DNA of 64,000 nucleotides, from positions 7,728,001-7,792,000 of the forward strand of contig NZ_CP114905.1 of the NCBI RefSeq assembly GCF_027497195.1. Direction: 5' to 3'. The translations under genes were made by a program, and so were the position numbers. Positions 8,028 through 15,569 of this stretch are shown one piece after another; within the stretch, counting starts at the first letter, position 1, and each line of letters begins with the position of its first letter. The notes beneath the pieces were generated by a model. The model ran no database searches. It saw only the letters and a program-made list of their open reading frames with translations, and was not told where the DNA came from. The DNA is from Streptomyces sp. WMMC500 (GTDB lineage: Bacteria > Actinomycetota > Actinomycetes > Streptomycetales > Streptomycetaceae).

Positions 8028-9509
8028 GTGATCTCCTACGACGATCTGACGCCCCCGGAACGGGAGTTGTGGGCCGCGTTCCCCGAAGGCCGCCGGGTGG
8101 ACCTGCGCGTCGGTGACGCGGCCCGGGACGACCCCGCCGGCGCCGCGGACTGGGGAGCGGAGCGTACGGTACGGGCCGCGGTCCTCGCCGCGCTGCTGCT
8201 GGGCGCGCACCCGCCGCAGCCGGGCGCCATAGCGGCGCTGCGGCTGGCCGGGGCGCGGATCACCGGGGGACTGGACCTGACGGGGGCCGAGACCGCCCAC
8301 CAGGTGCGGCTGGAGCACTGTTTCCTGGACGAGGCGGTCGTCCTCAACTCGGCGGCCACGGCGAGCGTGCGCATCGACGGGAGCGTGCTGCCGCGCGTCG
8401 ACGCCCGGATGGCCAGGGTCGAGGGCGTGCTCGCGGTGCGGCGGTGCCGGGTCGCCGGCGCGCTGCTGGCCACCAACGCCCGGATCAGCGGCGAACTCCT
8501 CCTGCACGGCACCCGGTTCGCCGGCGAGAACGGCTGGTCGGTGTTCGCCGGCGGGATGGAGGTGGGCGGGGCGGTCTTCTGCACCCACGGCTTCACCGGC
8601 GGCGGCGGGATACGGCTCATCGGCGCCCGGCTGTCGGGCGGGCTCTTCCTGGACGGCGCGCGGATCGGCGCGGCGGACGGGCTGGCGCTCAGCCTCGACC
8701 ACGCCCAGGTCACCACCGTCCAGCTCACCGACGGCTTCTTTGCCGCGGGCCGCCTGGAGCTGCGCGGCGCGCAGATAGCCGACCTGCTCAGCTTCGACGG
8801 CGCGGCGCTGGGCGGGTGCACCGGCGTCGACGGCGCCCGGCTGCACGCCACCGACCTCCGCTTCACGCCCGCGGAGCCGCCCGCGGGGCCGGTGTCCCTC
8901 GGCGGCGCCCAGGTGACCGTCCTCCACGACGACCTCGACCGCTGGCCCCGGACCGTGCACCTCGACGGCTTCGCGTACGGCTCCATCCAGCCGGTGCGCG
9001 CCGCCGAGCAGGACTCGGTGCCCCGCAGGCTCGACTGGGTCCGCCGCGGCGCGGGCTACGCCCCGCAGCCGTACGAGCAGCTCGCGGCCTGGTACCGGCA
9101 GATCGGGCACGTCGACGACGCCCGCCGCGTCCTGCTCGCCAAGCAGCGCGCCCGCCGCCGCACCCTGCGCCCCGCCGGCCAGGTCTGGAGCCTGCTGCTC
9201 GACGGGACGGTCGGCTTCGGCTACCGCCCGTGGCTGGCCGGGCTGTGGCTGGCGGCGCTCACGCTGCTCGGCAGCCTGGTCTTCGCGGCGGGGGACAGCA
9301 GGCCCGTGAACAAGGGCGAGGGACCGCGCTTCCACCCCTTCGTCTACGCCCTCGACCTGCTGATCCCCGTCGGCGGTCTCGGTCAGCGCGACTTCTGGTA
9401 CATGTCCGGCGGGGCGCCGCAGGCCCTGTCGTACGTCCTCGTCGCCGCCGGCTGGCTGCTGACGACGGCGCTCGTGGCCGGGATGACGCGGACGCTGGAA
9501 CGGACGTAG
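8028..9509 (+). CDS. Pentapeptide-like beta-helix protein with C-terminal membrane segments
   Basis: 493 residues. After a short N-terminal region, residues about 70-310 are made of degenerate A(D/N)LXX-like and GAxIxGxLxLxGA repeats (for example LAGARITGGLDLTGA, LIGARLSGGLFLDGA), which suggests a right-handed beta helix. Residues about 395-490 hold two membrane helices around a loop with LDLLIPVGGLGQRDFW, placed where small potassium-channel-like proteins carry their pore loop. Homologues are often called 'oxidoreductase' in Streptomyces annotations, which I see no basis for. TACCCT at 8016-8021 is six bases before the GTG, so the gene is probably leaderless. Function unknown. Confidence 0.75.
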   Translation: MISYDDLTPPERELWAAFPEGRRVDLRVGDAARDDPAGAADWGAERTVRAAVLAALLLGAHPPQPGAIAALRLAGARITGGLDLTGAETAHQVRLEHCFLDEAVVLNSAATASVRIDGSVLPRVDARMARVEGVLAVRRCRVAGALLATNARISGELLLHGTRFAGENGWSVFAGGMEVGGAVFCTHGFTGGGGIRLIGARLSGGLFLDGARIGAADGLALSLDHAQVTTVQLTDGFFAAGRLELRGAQIADLLSFDGAALGGCTGVDGARLHATDLRFTPAEPPAGPVSLGGAQVTVLHDDLDRWPRTVHLDGFAYGSIQPVRAAEQDSVPRRLDWVRRGAGYAPQPYEQLAAWYRQIGHVDDARRVLLAKQRARRRTLRPAGQVWSLLLDGTVGFGYRPWLAGLWLAALTLLGSLVFAAGDSRPVNKGEGPRFHPFVYALDLLIPVGGLGQRDFWYMSGGAPQALSYVLVAAGWLLTTALVAGMTRTLERT

Positions 9510-9557
9510 CGGGCCGGCCCGGCCGCCTGCCAACCGCTGGCCCCGGCGGCAAATTCG

Positions 9558-9603
9558 CGATACATCTCGTCTTGACGGCCTCGTGAAAATCGAGATATGT
9601 TCG
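9558..9603 (+). promoter_or_regulatory. padR promoter with overlapping inverted repeat (probable PadR operator)
   Basis: CGATACATCTCG (9558-9569) and CGAGATATGTTCG (9591-9603) are imperfect inverted repeats. Between them lies TTGACG (9572-9577), and ATATGT (9595-9600) is 17 bases downstream as the -10. The arms therefore bracket the promoter, and ATGT/ACAT half-sites are typical of PadR regulators. Autoregulation by the downstream gene product is the simplest reading. Confidence 0.6.
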
Positions 9604-9642
9604 GCTGCGAGTATCCGGTGGCGAGCACAGAGGGGAGGGTCC

Positions 9643-10344
9643 GTGCCCCCGAAGCGGCGGAAGCCGAGCAACCCGCTGGCCCTGGCCGTGCTGGCCTTTC
9701 TCGCCGAGCGGTCGATGCACCCGTACGAGATCGCCCAGTTGCTGCGGCAGCGCGGCAAGGAACACAGCATCAAGATCAATTTCGGCTCCCTCTACACCGT
9801 GGTGCAGAACCTGGAGAAGCACGGCTTCGTCGCCGCCGCCGGTGTGCAGAAGCAGGGGAACCGGCCCGAGCGCACGGTCTACGCCATCACCGACGCCGGT
9901 CGCGAGGAGATGCACGACTGGCTCACCGAGATCGTCGCCGTCCCCCGCCGGGAGTACGCGCACTTCGAGGCGGCCCTCTCGCTGATCAGCGTGCTGCCGC
10001 CGGACGAGGCGGTGGAGGCGCTGCAGACGCGGCTGGCGCGGCAGGAGGTCGCGGCGGCGGGTCTGCGCGGCGCGCTGGCGAAGCTGTACGAGACGCTGCC
10101 GCGCGTCTTCGTGATCGAGACGGAGTACCAGGCGCACATGCTGGAGGCGGAGGCCGCGTGGCTGCGCGGCGTCCTGCCGGAGCTGACCGACGGCTCCCTC
10201 GGCGGCGTCGAGGACTGGCGCGCCTGGCACCGGACCGGCGAGGTGCCGGCCGAGTGGCAGAACCTGGAGGAGGAGTTGCCCGGCGGCGAGGGCGGGACGC
10301 CCGGCGCCGCCCAGGAGACGTACGACGCACACGAGGGCCCGTAG
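9643..10344 (+). CDS. PadR-family transcriptional regulator
   Basis: 233 residues. The N-terminal 90 residues are the PadR winged helix (NPLALAVLAFLAERSMHPYEIAQLL, read in two parts, and FGSLYTVVQNLEKHGFV), with YAITDAGREE closing it; the C-terminal part (about 100-190) is the helical dimerisation domain of the longer PadR subtype. The GTG is preceded by AGGGGAGGG. An ABC exporter of the drug-efflux type lies downstream, a common target of PadR regulators, but a good hairpin terminator at 10361-10394 separates them, so any control would be in trans. Its own promoter is bracketed by an inverted repeat. Confidence 0.88.
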   Translation: MPPKRRKPSNPLALAVLAFLAERSMHPYEIAQLLRQRGKEHSIKINFGSLYTVVQNLEKHGFVAAAGVQKQGNRPERTVYAITDAGREEMHDWLTEIVAVPRREYAHFEAALSLISVLPPDEAVEALQTRLARQEVAAAGLRGALAKLYETLPRVFVIETEYQAHMLEAEAAWLRGVLPELTDGSLGGVEDWRAWHRTGEVPAEWQNLEEELPGGEGGTPGAAQETYDAHEGP

Positions 10345-10360
10345 CGGCCGTCGGAAAGGC

Positions 10361-10394
10361 GTCCCGGCGGGCTGCGCCAACAGCCCGCCGGGAC
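10361..10394 (+). terminator. Hairpin terminator after padR
   Basis: GTCCCGGCGGGCTG (10361-10374) and its exact complement (10381-10394) form a 14-bp stem with a 6-base loop. No T-run follows, as is common in Streptomyces. It separates the PadR gene from the ABC exporter genes. Confidence 0.65.
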
Positions 10395-10526
10395 CGACCC
10401 CGTCCATCCGGACCTGCGCGAAACGCGGGCGCCAGGCGTCGAGGTGCGGCACACCCAGGATAGCCAGGCTCCGCTTTCGCCGTCGTCCGGCAGACCCACG
10501 CACACCATGCGAGAGCGGAGTTCGCC

Positions 10527-11564
10527 ATGCCCGGAAACGGGACGCTCGCCGTCGAGGCGCGCGAGCTGACCAAGAGCTATCCCCACGGCGTCACGGCCCT
10601 GGACGGCATGTCCCTGGCCGTACGGTCCGGCACGGTCTTCGGGCTGCTCGGCCCGAACGGCGCCGGCAAGTCCACCACCGTCAAGATCCTCACCACCCTG
10701 GCCCGGCCCGACGCCGGCGCCGCCACCGTCGCCGGCCACGACGTGCTGCGCCGCCCCGGCCGGGTGCGGCGCGCGATCGGCGTCGTGGCGCAGAAGTCCG
10801 GCGCCGACCCGATGGCCACCGGACGCGAGAACCTGCTGCTGCAGGGCCGCCTGTACGGGCTGCGCGGCGCGCCGCTCGCCCGCCGCGCCGCCGAGTTGCT
10901 GGCGCGCTTCGCACTGGCCGACGCCTCGGACCGCCTGGTACGGGGCTACTCCGGCGGCATGCAGCGGCGCCTCGACGTGGCGCTGGGGCTGGTGCACCGG
11001 CCCGCGGTGCTCTTCCTGGACGAGCCGACGACGGGTCTCGACCCCGAAGCCCGGACGGCCATGTGGGAGGAGATCGCCCGGCTCGCCGGCGGCGAGGGGC
11101 TGACCATCGTGCTGACCACGCACTACCTGGAGGAGGCCGACAGGCTCGCGGAGCGGATCGCGATCGTCGACCGCGGGCGCGTGGTCGCCGAGGGCACGCC
11201 CGACGAGCTGAAGGGCGAGCTGCGCGGCGACGCCGTGCACGTCGAACTCGCCCGCACGCCGGGGGAGGTGGACGCCGGGCTGCTCCGGGCCGCGCTCACC
11301 GAGTTCGCGGGTGTGCGCGAGGTCGTGCTCGACGGGCGCCGGCTGAGCGCCCGGGCGGCGGACGGCGCCGCGGCGGTGCCGCGGGTGCTGTCCGCGCTGG
11401 AACGCCAGGGCGCGGAGGTGGCCGCGATCACCGCCGCCCGGCCGTCGCTGGACGACGTCTACCTGCGTTACGCGGGACGCCGGTTCGCCGACGCGGACGG
11501 CGCGGGCGGGGGAGACGGCGGCGGGGACGCAACCGCTCCGGTCGCGGCGGGAGGTGCGCGATGA
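10527..11564 (+). CDS. ABC transporter ATP-binding protein, DrrA/drug-resistance type
   Basis: 345 residues. Walker A is GPNGAGKST (about 38-46), the signature is YSGGMQRR (about 142-149), Walker B is VLFLDEPTTGLDP (about 162-174), and the switch His is in LTTHYLEEADRL. The C-terminal extension after residue 225 is the DrrA-type regulatory domain. It pairs with the ABC-2 permease whose ATG overlaps its stop (ATGA), a tight translational coupling. Such pairs export antibiotics or other hydrophobic compounds from the cytoplasm. Nothing nearby identifies the substrate. Confidence 0.92.
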   Translation: MPGNGTLAVEARELTKSYPHGVTALDGMSLAVRSGTVFGLLGPNGAGKSTTVKILTTLARPDAGAATVAGHDVLRRPGRVRRAIGVVAQKSGADPMATGRENLLLQGRLYGLRGAPLARRAAELLARFALADASDRLVRGYSGGMQRRLDVALGLVHRPAVLFLDEPTTGLDPEARTAMWEEIARLAGGEGLTIVLTTHYLEEADRLAERIAIVDRGRVVAEGTPDELKGELRGDAVHVELARTPGEVDAGLLRAALTEFAGVREVVLDGRRLSARAADGAAAVPRVLSALERQGAEVAAITAARPSLDDVYLRYAGRRFADADGAGGGDGGGDATAPVAAGGAR

Positions 11565-12337
11565 GCGCCGTCGCCGCCCAGACCTGGTACATGACGCAGC
11601 GTCAGCTCACCGCGATCCTGCGGCAGCCGGCGTACCTGCTGATCACTCTCGTCCAGCCGGTGATCTGGCTGTTCCTGTTCGGCAACCTGTTCCGGGAGAT
11701 CACCGAGCTGCCGGGCTTCGGGGCCGGCTCGTACCTGGACTACCTGATCCCCGGCGTGGTGGTGATGACCGCGCTCAGCTCCAGCATGTGGGCCGGCATG
11801 GGCACCCTGGAGGAGATCGAGCGCGGCACCCTCAACCGGTTCCTGACCACCCCGGTCAGCCGCGGGGCGCTGATGAACGCCAACGTGGTCAACAACGGCC
11901 TCAGCGTGCTCGTGCAGTCGGTCGTGATCGTCCTGCTCGGGCTCCTCGCCGGGGCGGACTACCCGGGCGGGATCGTCGGGCTGCTGGTGCTCGTGGCGGC
12001 GGCGATCCTGCTGGGCACCGTCTTCGGGGCGATGTCCAACGCGATCGGCATGGTGGTGCGGCAGCGCGAGTCGATCATCGGCATCAACACGTTCCTGCTG
12101 CTGCCGTTGACGTTCCTGTCCTCGTCGTTCATGGCGCCGGCCCTGATGCCGTCCTGGATGCGGCGCATCGCCGAGGTCAACCCCGTCGACTGGGCGGTGG
12201 TGGCCGGCCGGGGCGCGCTGTCGGCGGACCCCGACTGGGGCGCGGTGCTGGGGCGGGGCGGCGCGCTGCTCGCGGTGGCGGTGGCGGCGGTGTGGCTGTC
12301 GACCCGGACGTTCCGCACGTACCAGAAGTCGGTGTGA
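11561..12337 (+). CDS. ABC-2 type transporter permease, DrrB-like
   Basis: 258 residues, six predicted membrane helices, among them PVIWLFLFGNLF, VVMTALSSSMWAG and LLVLVAAAILLGTVFGA. The ABC-2 signature region (TPVSRGALMNANVVNN and the later FMAPALMPSWMRRIAEVNPVDW) is clear. It forms the membrane half of an exporter with the preceding ATPase; the two genes overlap by four bases. A strong hairpin overlaps its stop codon, so the operon ends here. Confidence 0.92.
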   Translation: MSAVAAQTWYMTQRQLTAILRQPAYLLITLVQPVIWLFLFGNLFREITELPGFGAGSYLDYLIPGVVVMTALSSSMWAGMGTLEEIERGTLNRFLTTPVSRGALMNANVVNNGLSVLVQSVVIVLLGLLAGADYPGGIVGLLVLVAAAILLGTVFGAMSNAIGMVVRQRESIIGINTFLLLPLTFLSSSFMAPALMPSWMRRIAEVNPVDWAVVAGRGALSADPDWGAVLGRGGALLAVAVAAVWLSTRTFRTYQKSV

Positions 12338-12366
12338 GCCGCCCCGCGCGCGGGACGGCTCACACC
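12331..12366 (+). terminator. Bidirectional hairpin at the end of the ABC exporter operon
   Basis: GGTGTGAGCCG (12331-12341) pairs perfectly with CGGCTCACACC (12356-12366), and the loop itself contains CCCCGCGCGCGGG. The left arm includes the permease stop codon. The next gene converges from the other strand and ends at 12383, so the hairpin can serve both. Confidence 0.7.
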
Positions 12367-12382
12367 GCCCCGCGCGCGGGGC

Positions 12383-13246
12383 TCAGGGGGTGGCGCCGGC
12401 GGCCGGGTCCGCGCCCTCCTGCTCGCGCTCGACGGCCTCGTTCCACCGCTTCTTCGAGGACTGCCAGCCGTCCTCGTCGTGGCCGAGCCGCCAGTAACCG
12501 GAGATCGACAACTGCTCGCGCGGCACCTGCCGGTCCAGCCGCAGGTGCCGGCGCAGCTCCTTGACCATCCCGGCCTCGCCGTGCACGAAGGCGTGCGCCC
12601 GGCCGGGCGGGAAGTCCAGCGCCCCGACGGCCTCGACGAGGGGCCGGCCCACCGGCCGGCCGTCGCGGTACAGCCAGGTGACCACGGCGCCCTCGGGGGC
12701 CGCCAGCGGCTGGCGCTCGGCCGCGTCGGCGACCTCGACCAGCACGTGCGCGACGGCGCCGTCCGGCACGCGCTCCAGCGAGGCGGCGATGGCCGGCAGC
12801 GCGCTCTCGTCGCCCGCCAGCAGATGCCAGTCGGCGGCCGGGCTCGGGGCGTACGCGCCGCCGGGGCCGAGGAAGCGCACCACCTCGCCCGGGCGGGCGC
12901 CGAGCGCCCAGGGGCCGGCCACGCCCGCCTCGCCGTGCACGACGAAGTCGAGCGCCAGCTCCCGTGCCTTGGCGTCCCAGGAGCGCACGGTGTACGTGCG
13001 CATCAGCGGCCACTGGTCGCGCGGCAGGTCGCGGCGGATGGCGTCCAGGTCGTACGGCTCGGGGTACTCCGCGCCGGGCGCGGGGAAGAGGAGCTTGACG
13101 TAGTGGTCGGTCCACTCGCCCGCCGTGAAGCCGGACAACTCCTCGTCGCCGAGGACCACGCGCACCATGTGCGGGGTGAGTTGCTCGGTGCGTACCACGC
13201 GGGCGGTGTGGACCTGGCGCTTCCGGCCGGCGGGGCGGTCTGCCAC
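12383..13246 (-). CDS. Siderophore-interacting protein (FAD-dependent ferric-siderophore reductase)
   Basis: 287 residues. The FAD-binding part (about 1-130) has DHYVKLLFP and the R-x-Y-T flavin motif in MRTYTVRSWD; the NAD(P)H-binding part (about 135-280) has LLAGDESALPAIAASLE and ends with ISGYWRLGHDEDGWQSSKKRW, both typical of the SIP/ViuB family. These cytosolic reductases release iron from imported ferric siderophores. The GTG has GGAGG seven bases before it. A 19-bp iron box lies about 25 bases upstream, so expression should be repressed by DmdR/IdeR when iron is plentiful. Confidence 0.93.
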   Translation of the reverse strand: MADRPAGRKRQVHTARVVRTEQLTPHMVRVVLGDEELSGFTAGEWTDHYVKLLFPAPGAEYPEPYDLDAIRRDLPRDQWPLMRTYTVRSWDAKARELALDFVVHGEAGVAGPWALGARPGEVVRFLGPGGAYAPSPAADWHLLAGDESALPAIAASLERVPDGAVAHVLVEVADAAERQPLAAPEGAVVTWLYRDGRPVGRPLVEAVGALDFPPGRAHAFVHGEAGMVKELRRHLRLDRQVPREQLSISGYWRLGHDEDGWQSSKKRWNEAVEREQEGADPAAGATP

Positions 13247-13270
13247 GTGAACCTCCGGGACGAGAGGAAG

Positions 13271-13289
13271 TTAGGGTTACCTAACCTAA
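13271..13289 (-). promoter_or_regulatory. Iron box (DmdR/IdeR operator)
   Basis: The 19 bases TTAGGGTTACCTAACCTAA match the known actinobacterial iron-regulator consensus (TTAGGTTAGGCTAACCTAA) at most positions and keep both half-sites. It lies in front of the siderophore-interacting protein gene, just where a repressor would block transcription. Confidence 0.85.
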
Positions 13290-13351
13290 CACCCCGGCCG
13301 CCGGTCCGCGGCCGGGAGCCCCCGGGCGCGGCCCGCGCCGCGGCCCCGCCG

Positions 13352-14278
13352 TCAGCCCCGCAGCGTCGTCAGCAGCCGCTCCAGCGAGCCCCCGAGCCCC
13401 CAGCGCTTCGCGAGCGCCGCCAGCCGCTCCGGGTCCCGCGGCGCCCGCGGCAGCTCCGGGTCGTACGCCGGCAGCGGCACGTCGGCCGCGACCCGCACCA
13501 CGGTCGGCGCCACCTCGACGTACGGCCGCGCCTCGGCGAGCCGGCGCCGCTGCGCCGGGGTGAGCCGCGAGGCGGGGTCGTCGACGGCGGCCATGATGCC
13601 GGCGAGGTCGCCGTAGGCGTCGAGGAGCTTGGCCGCGGTCTTCTCGCCGATGCCGGGCACGCCCGGCAGCCCGTCGCTGGGGTCGCCGCGCAGCAGGGCG
13701 AGGTCCGCGTAGCCGGGGCCGTCGACGCCGTACTTCTCGCGCAGCGCCGCGCCGTCCATGACGGTGGCGTTGCCGACGCCCTTGACGGGGTAGACCACCC
13801 GTACCCCGCGGGCGTCGTCGATGAGCTGGAACAGGTCGCGGTCGCCGGTGATGATGTCCACCGGGCCGGTCGCGTGCGCGGTCAGGGTGCCGATCACGTC
13901 GTCCGCCTCGTACGGGGCCACGCCCACCCGCGCGATGCCGAGGGCGTCGAGCACCTCCTCGATGACCGGCACCTGCGGCGACAGCGTGTCCGGCACCACC
14001 TCCTCGTCCGCCTCCCCCTCGCCCGGGTGCTCCTCGGCGACGCGGTGCGCCTTGTACGAGGGGATGAGGTCCACCCGCCACTGCGGGCGCCAGTCGGCGT
14101 CCATGCAGGCCACGAGGTCGTCGGGGCGGTGGTCTGCGACGAGCCGGGAGATGAAGTCGAGCAGGCCCCGCACGGCGTTCACGGGAGTGCCGTCGGGGGC
14201 CGTGACCGATTCCGGTACGCCGAAGTACGCGCGGAAGTAGAGGCTTGCCGTGTCGAGCAGCATCAGGCGTCGGGTCAT
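13352..14278 (-). CDS. 5'-3' exonuclease (flap-endonuclease-like, Pol I exonuclease domain family)
   Basis: 308 residues. The PIN-like N-terminal domain holds the metal-binding acidic residues (LMLLDTASLYFRAYF, then YEADDVIGTL and TGDRDLFQLI), and a helix-hairpin-helix region follows (LPGVPGIGEKTAAKLL, about 190-205). It corresponds to a free-standing exonuclease like the N-terminal part of DNA polymerase I, acting on 5' flaps in replication and repair. I take the ATG at MTRRLMLLD; an in-frame ATG six codons earlier (14296) is also possible and neither has a clear ribosome site. It faces the divergent osmolyte-transport operon. Confidence 0.9.
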   Translation of the reverse strand: MTRRLMLLDTASLYFRAYFGVPESVTAPDGTPVNAVRGLLDFISRLVADHRPDDLVACMDADWRPQWRVDLIPSYKAHRVAEEHPGEGEADEEVVPDTLSPQVPVIEEVLDALGIARVGVAPYEADDVIGTLTAHATGPVDIITGDRDLFQLIDDARGVRVVYPVKGVGNATVMDGAALREKYGVDGPGYADLALLRGDPSDGLPGVPGIGEKTAAKLLDAYGDLAGIMAAVDDPASRLTPAQRRRLAEARPYVEVAPTVVRVAADVPLPAYDPELPRAPRDPERLAALAKRWGLGGSLERLLTTLRG

Positions 14279-14443
14279 CCCCTGATGATGCCGCATGCCC
14301 CGCGACCAAACGCGATCGGGATGTGAACTGGATCACGCCCCGGTTTGGACATCGTGATCCTGGGCAGCGGCGGAAGTGGAGTGAACCGATGGTCTATACA
14401 AGGACAATTCGGTAAGCATCAGGGCAGAACCCGCGTCACTCCA

Positions 14444-14476
14444 CGACCTGCCGACGGGGGAGGCAGGTCGATTTTT
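14444..14476 (+). promoter_or_regulatory. Terminator-like hairpin in the leader of the osmolyte ABC operon
   Basis: CGACCTGCC (14444-14452) and GGCAGGTCG (14462-14470) form a perfect 9-bp stem with a 9-base loop, followed directly by ATTTTT. It stands 22 bases before the first gene of the operon and after the divergent exonuclease gene, so it cannot end an upstream + strand gene. A conditional terminator (attenuator or riboswitch expression platform) is the likely role. I could not match the bases before it to a riboswitch I know. Confidence 0.5.
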
Positions 14477-14498
14477 CCGTTCGAAGCGTGAGGTGTAT

Positions 14499-15569
14499 GT
14501 GAGCAGGCTCCAGGCGGAGCACCTGTACAAGGTGTTCGGCAAACGGCCAGATGACGCGGTCGCCCGGCTAGAGGCCGGCGAGGACCGCGAGAAACTTCGC
14601 AAGAAGGGCACGACCGCGGCGGTGGTGGACGCCTCCTTCACCGTCGAGTCGGGCGAGATATTCGTGGTCATGGGCCTCTCCGGGTCCGGCAAGTCCACGC
14701 TGCTGCGCATGCTGAACGGGCTGCTCGACGCCACGTCCGGCCGGGTGCTCTTCGACGGCCAGGACCTGACGTCGCTGACCCACCGCGAGCTGCGCGAGGT
14801 GCGCTCCACGAAGATCAGCATGGTCTTCCAGCACTTCGCGCTCTTCCCGCACCGCAGCGTCCTGGAGAACGCCGCGTACGGTCTTGAGGTCCAGGGCGTA
14901 CCCCGGGAGGAGCGCGAGAAGCGCGCCGCCGAGGCCCTGGAGCTGACCGGCTTGAAGGGCTGGGAGCACCACTGGCCGGACGAGCTGTCCGGGGGCATGA
15001 AGCAGCGCGTGGGCCTGGCCCGCGCCCTGGCCACCGACGCCGACCTGCTGCTCATGGACGAGTCCTTCAGCGCCCTCGACCCGCTGATCCGGCGCGACAT
15101 GCAGGACCAGCTCATCGAGCTGCAGTCCAAGCTCAGGAAGACGATCGTCTTCATCACCCACGACCTGAACGAGGCCATGCGCCTGGGCGACCGCATCGCC
15201 GTCATGCGCGACGGCCGCATCGTCCAGATAGGCAGCCCCGAGGACATCCTCGTGCGGCCCGCGGACGACTACGTGCGCCGCTTCGTCGAGGACGTCGACC
15301 GCACCCGGGTGCTCACCGCCGGCTCCATCATGGAGGAGCCGCAGGACGGCCTCTCCCCGAAGGAGCTGCGCGAGACCGCGCCCGTCAGCGTCACCGAGGA
15401 CACCCCGGTGGCCGAGCTGTTCGGTCCCTTCGCGACCGGCGACGACGCCGTGGGCGTCACCGACGCCGAAGGCGACCTCGTCGGCCTCGTGGAGCGCGGC
15501 CGGCTGCTGTCCATCCTCGGCGACCAGGCCGGCGACGACGAGGGCGAAAAGGTGATCGCCGGTGCCTGA
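14499..15569 (+). CDS. Glycine betaine/proline-type ABC transporter ATP-binding protein (ProV/OpuAA-like)
   Basis: 356 residues. ProV features in order: N-terminal YKVFGKRPDDAVARLEAG, Walker A GLSGSGKST (about 61-69), MVFQHFALFPHRSVLENAAYGLE, signature LSGGMKQRVGLARAL (about 164-178), Walker B LLLMDESFSALDP, and two C-terminal CBS domains (about 255-350) that in OpuA proteins sense ionic strength. The ATPase drives uptake of compatible solutes. GTG 14499 has GAGG five bases upstream; GTG 14493 is in frame but overlaps that site. The next gene starts inside its last codons (8-base overlap). Confidence 0.92.
   Translation: MSRLQAEHLYKVFGKRPDDAVARLEAGEDREKLRKKGTTAAVVDASFTVESGEIFVVMGLSGSGKSTLLRMLNGLLDATSGRVLFDGQDLTSLTHRELREVRSTKISMVFQHFALFPHRSVLENAAYGLEVQGVPREEREKRAAEALELTGLKGWEHHWPDELSGGMKQRVGLARALATDADLLLMDESFSALDPLIRRDMQDQLIELQSKLRKTIVFITHDLNEAMRLGDRIAVMRDGRIVQIGSPEDILVRPADDYVRRFVEDVDRTRVLTAGSIMEEPQDGLSPKELRETAPVSVTEDTPVAELFGPFATGDDAVGVTDAEGDLVGLVERGRLLSILGDQAGDDEGEKVIAGA

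Noticed and set aside
12479..14326. Long + strand frame over the siderophore reductase and exonuclease genes
   Set aside because: Both minus-strand genes show clear family motifs, a ribosome site (first) and an iron box; the + frame does not.
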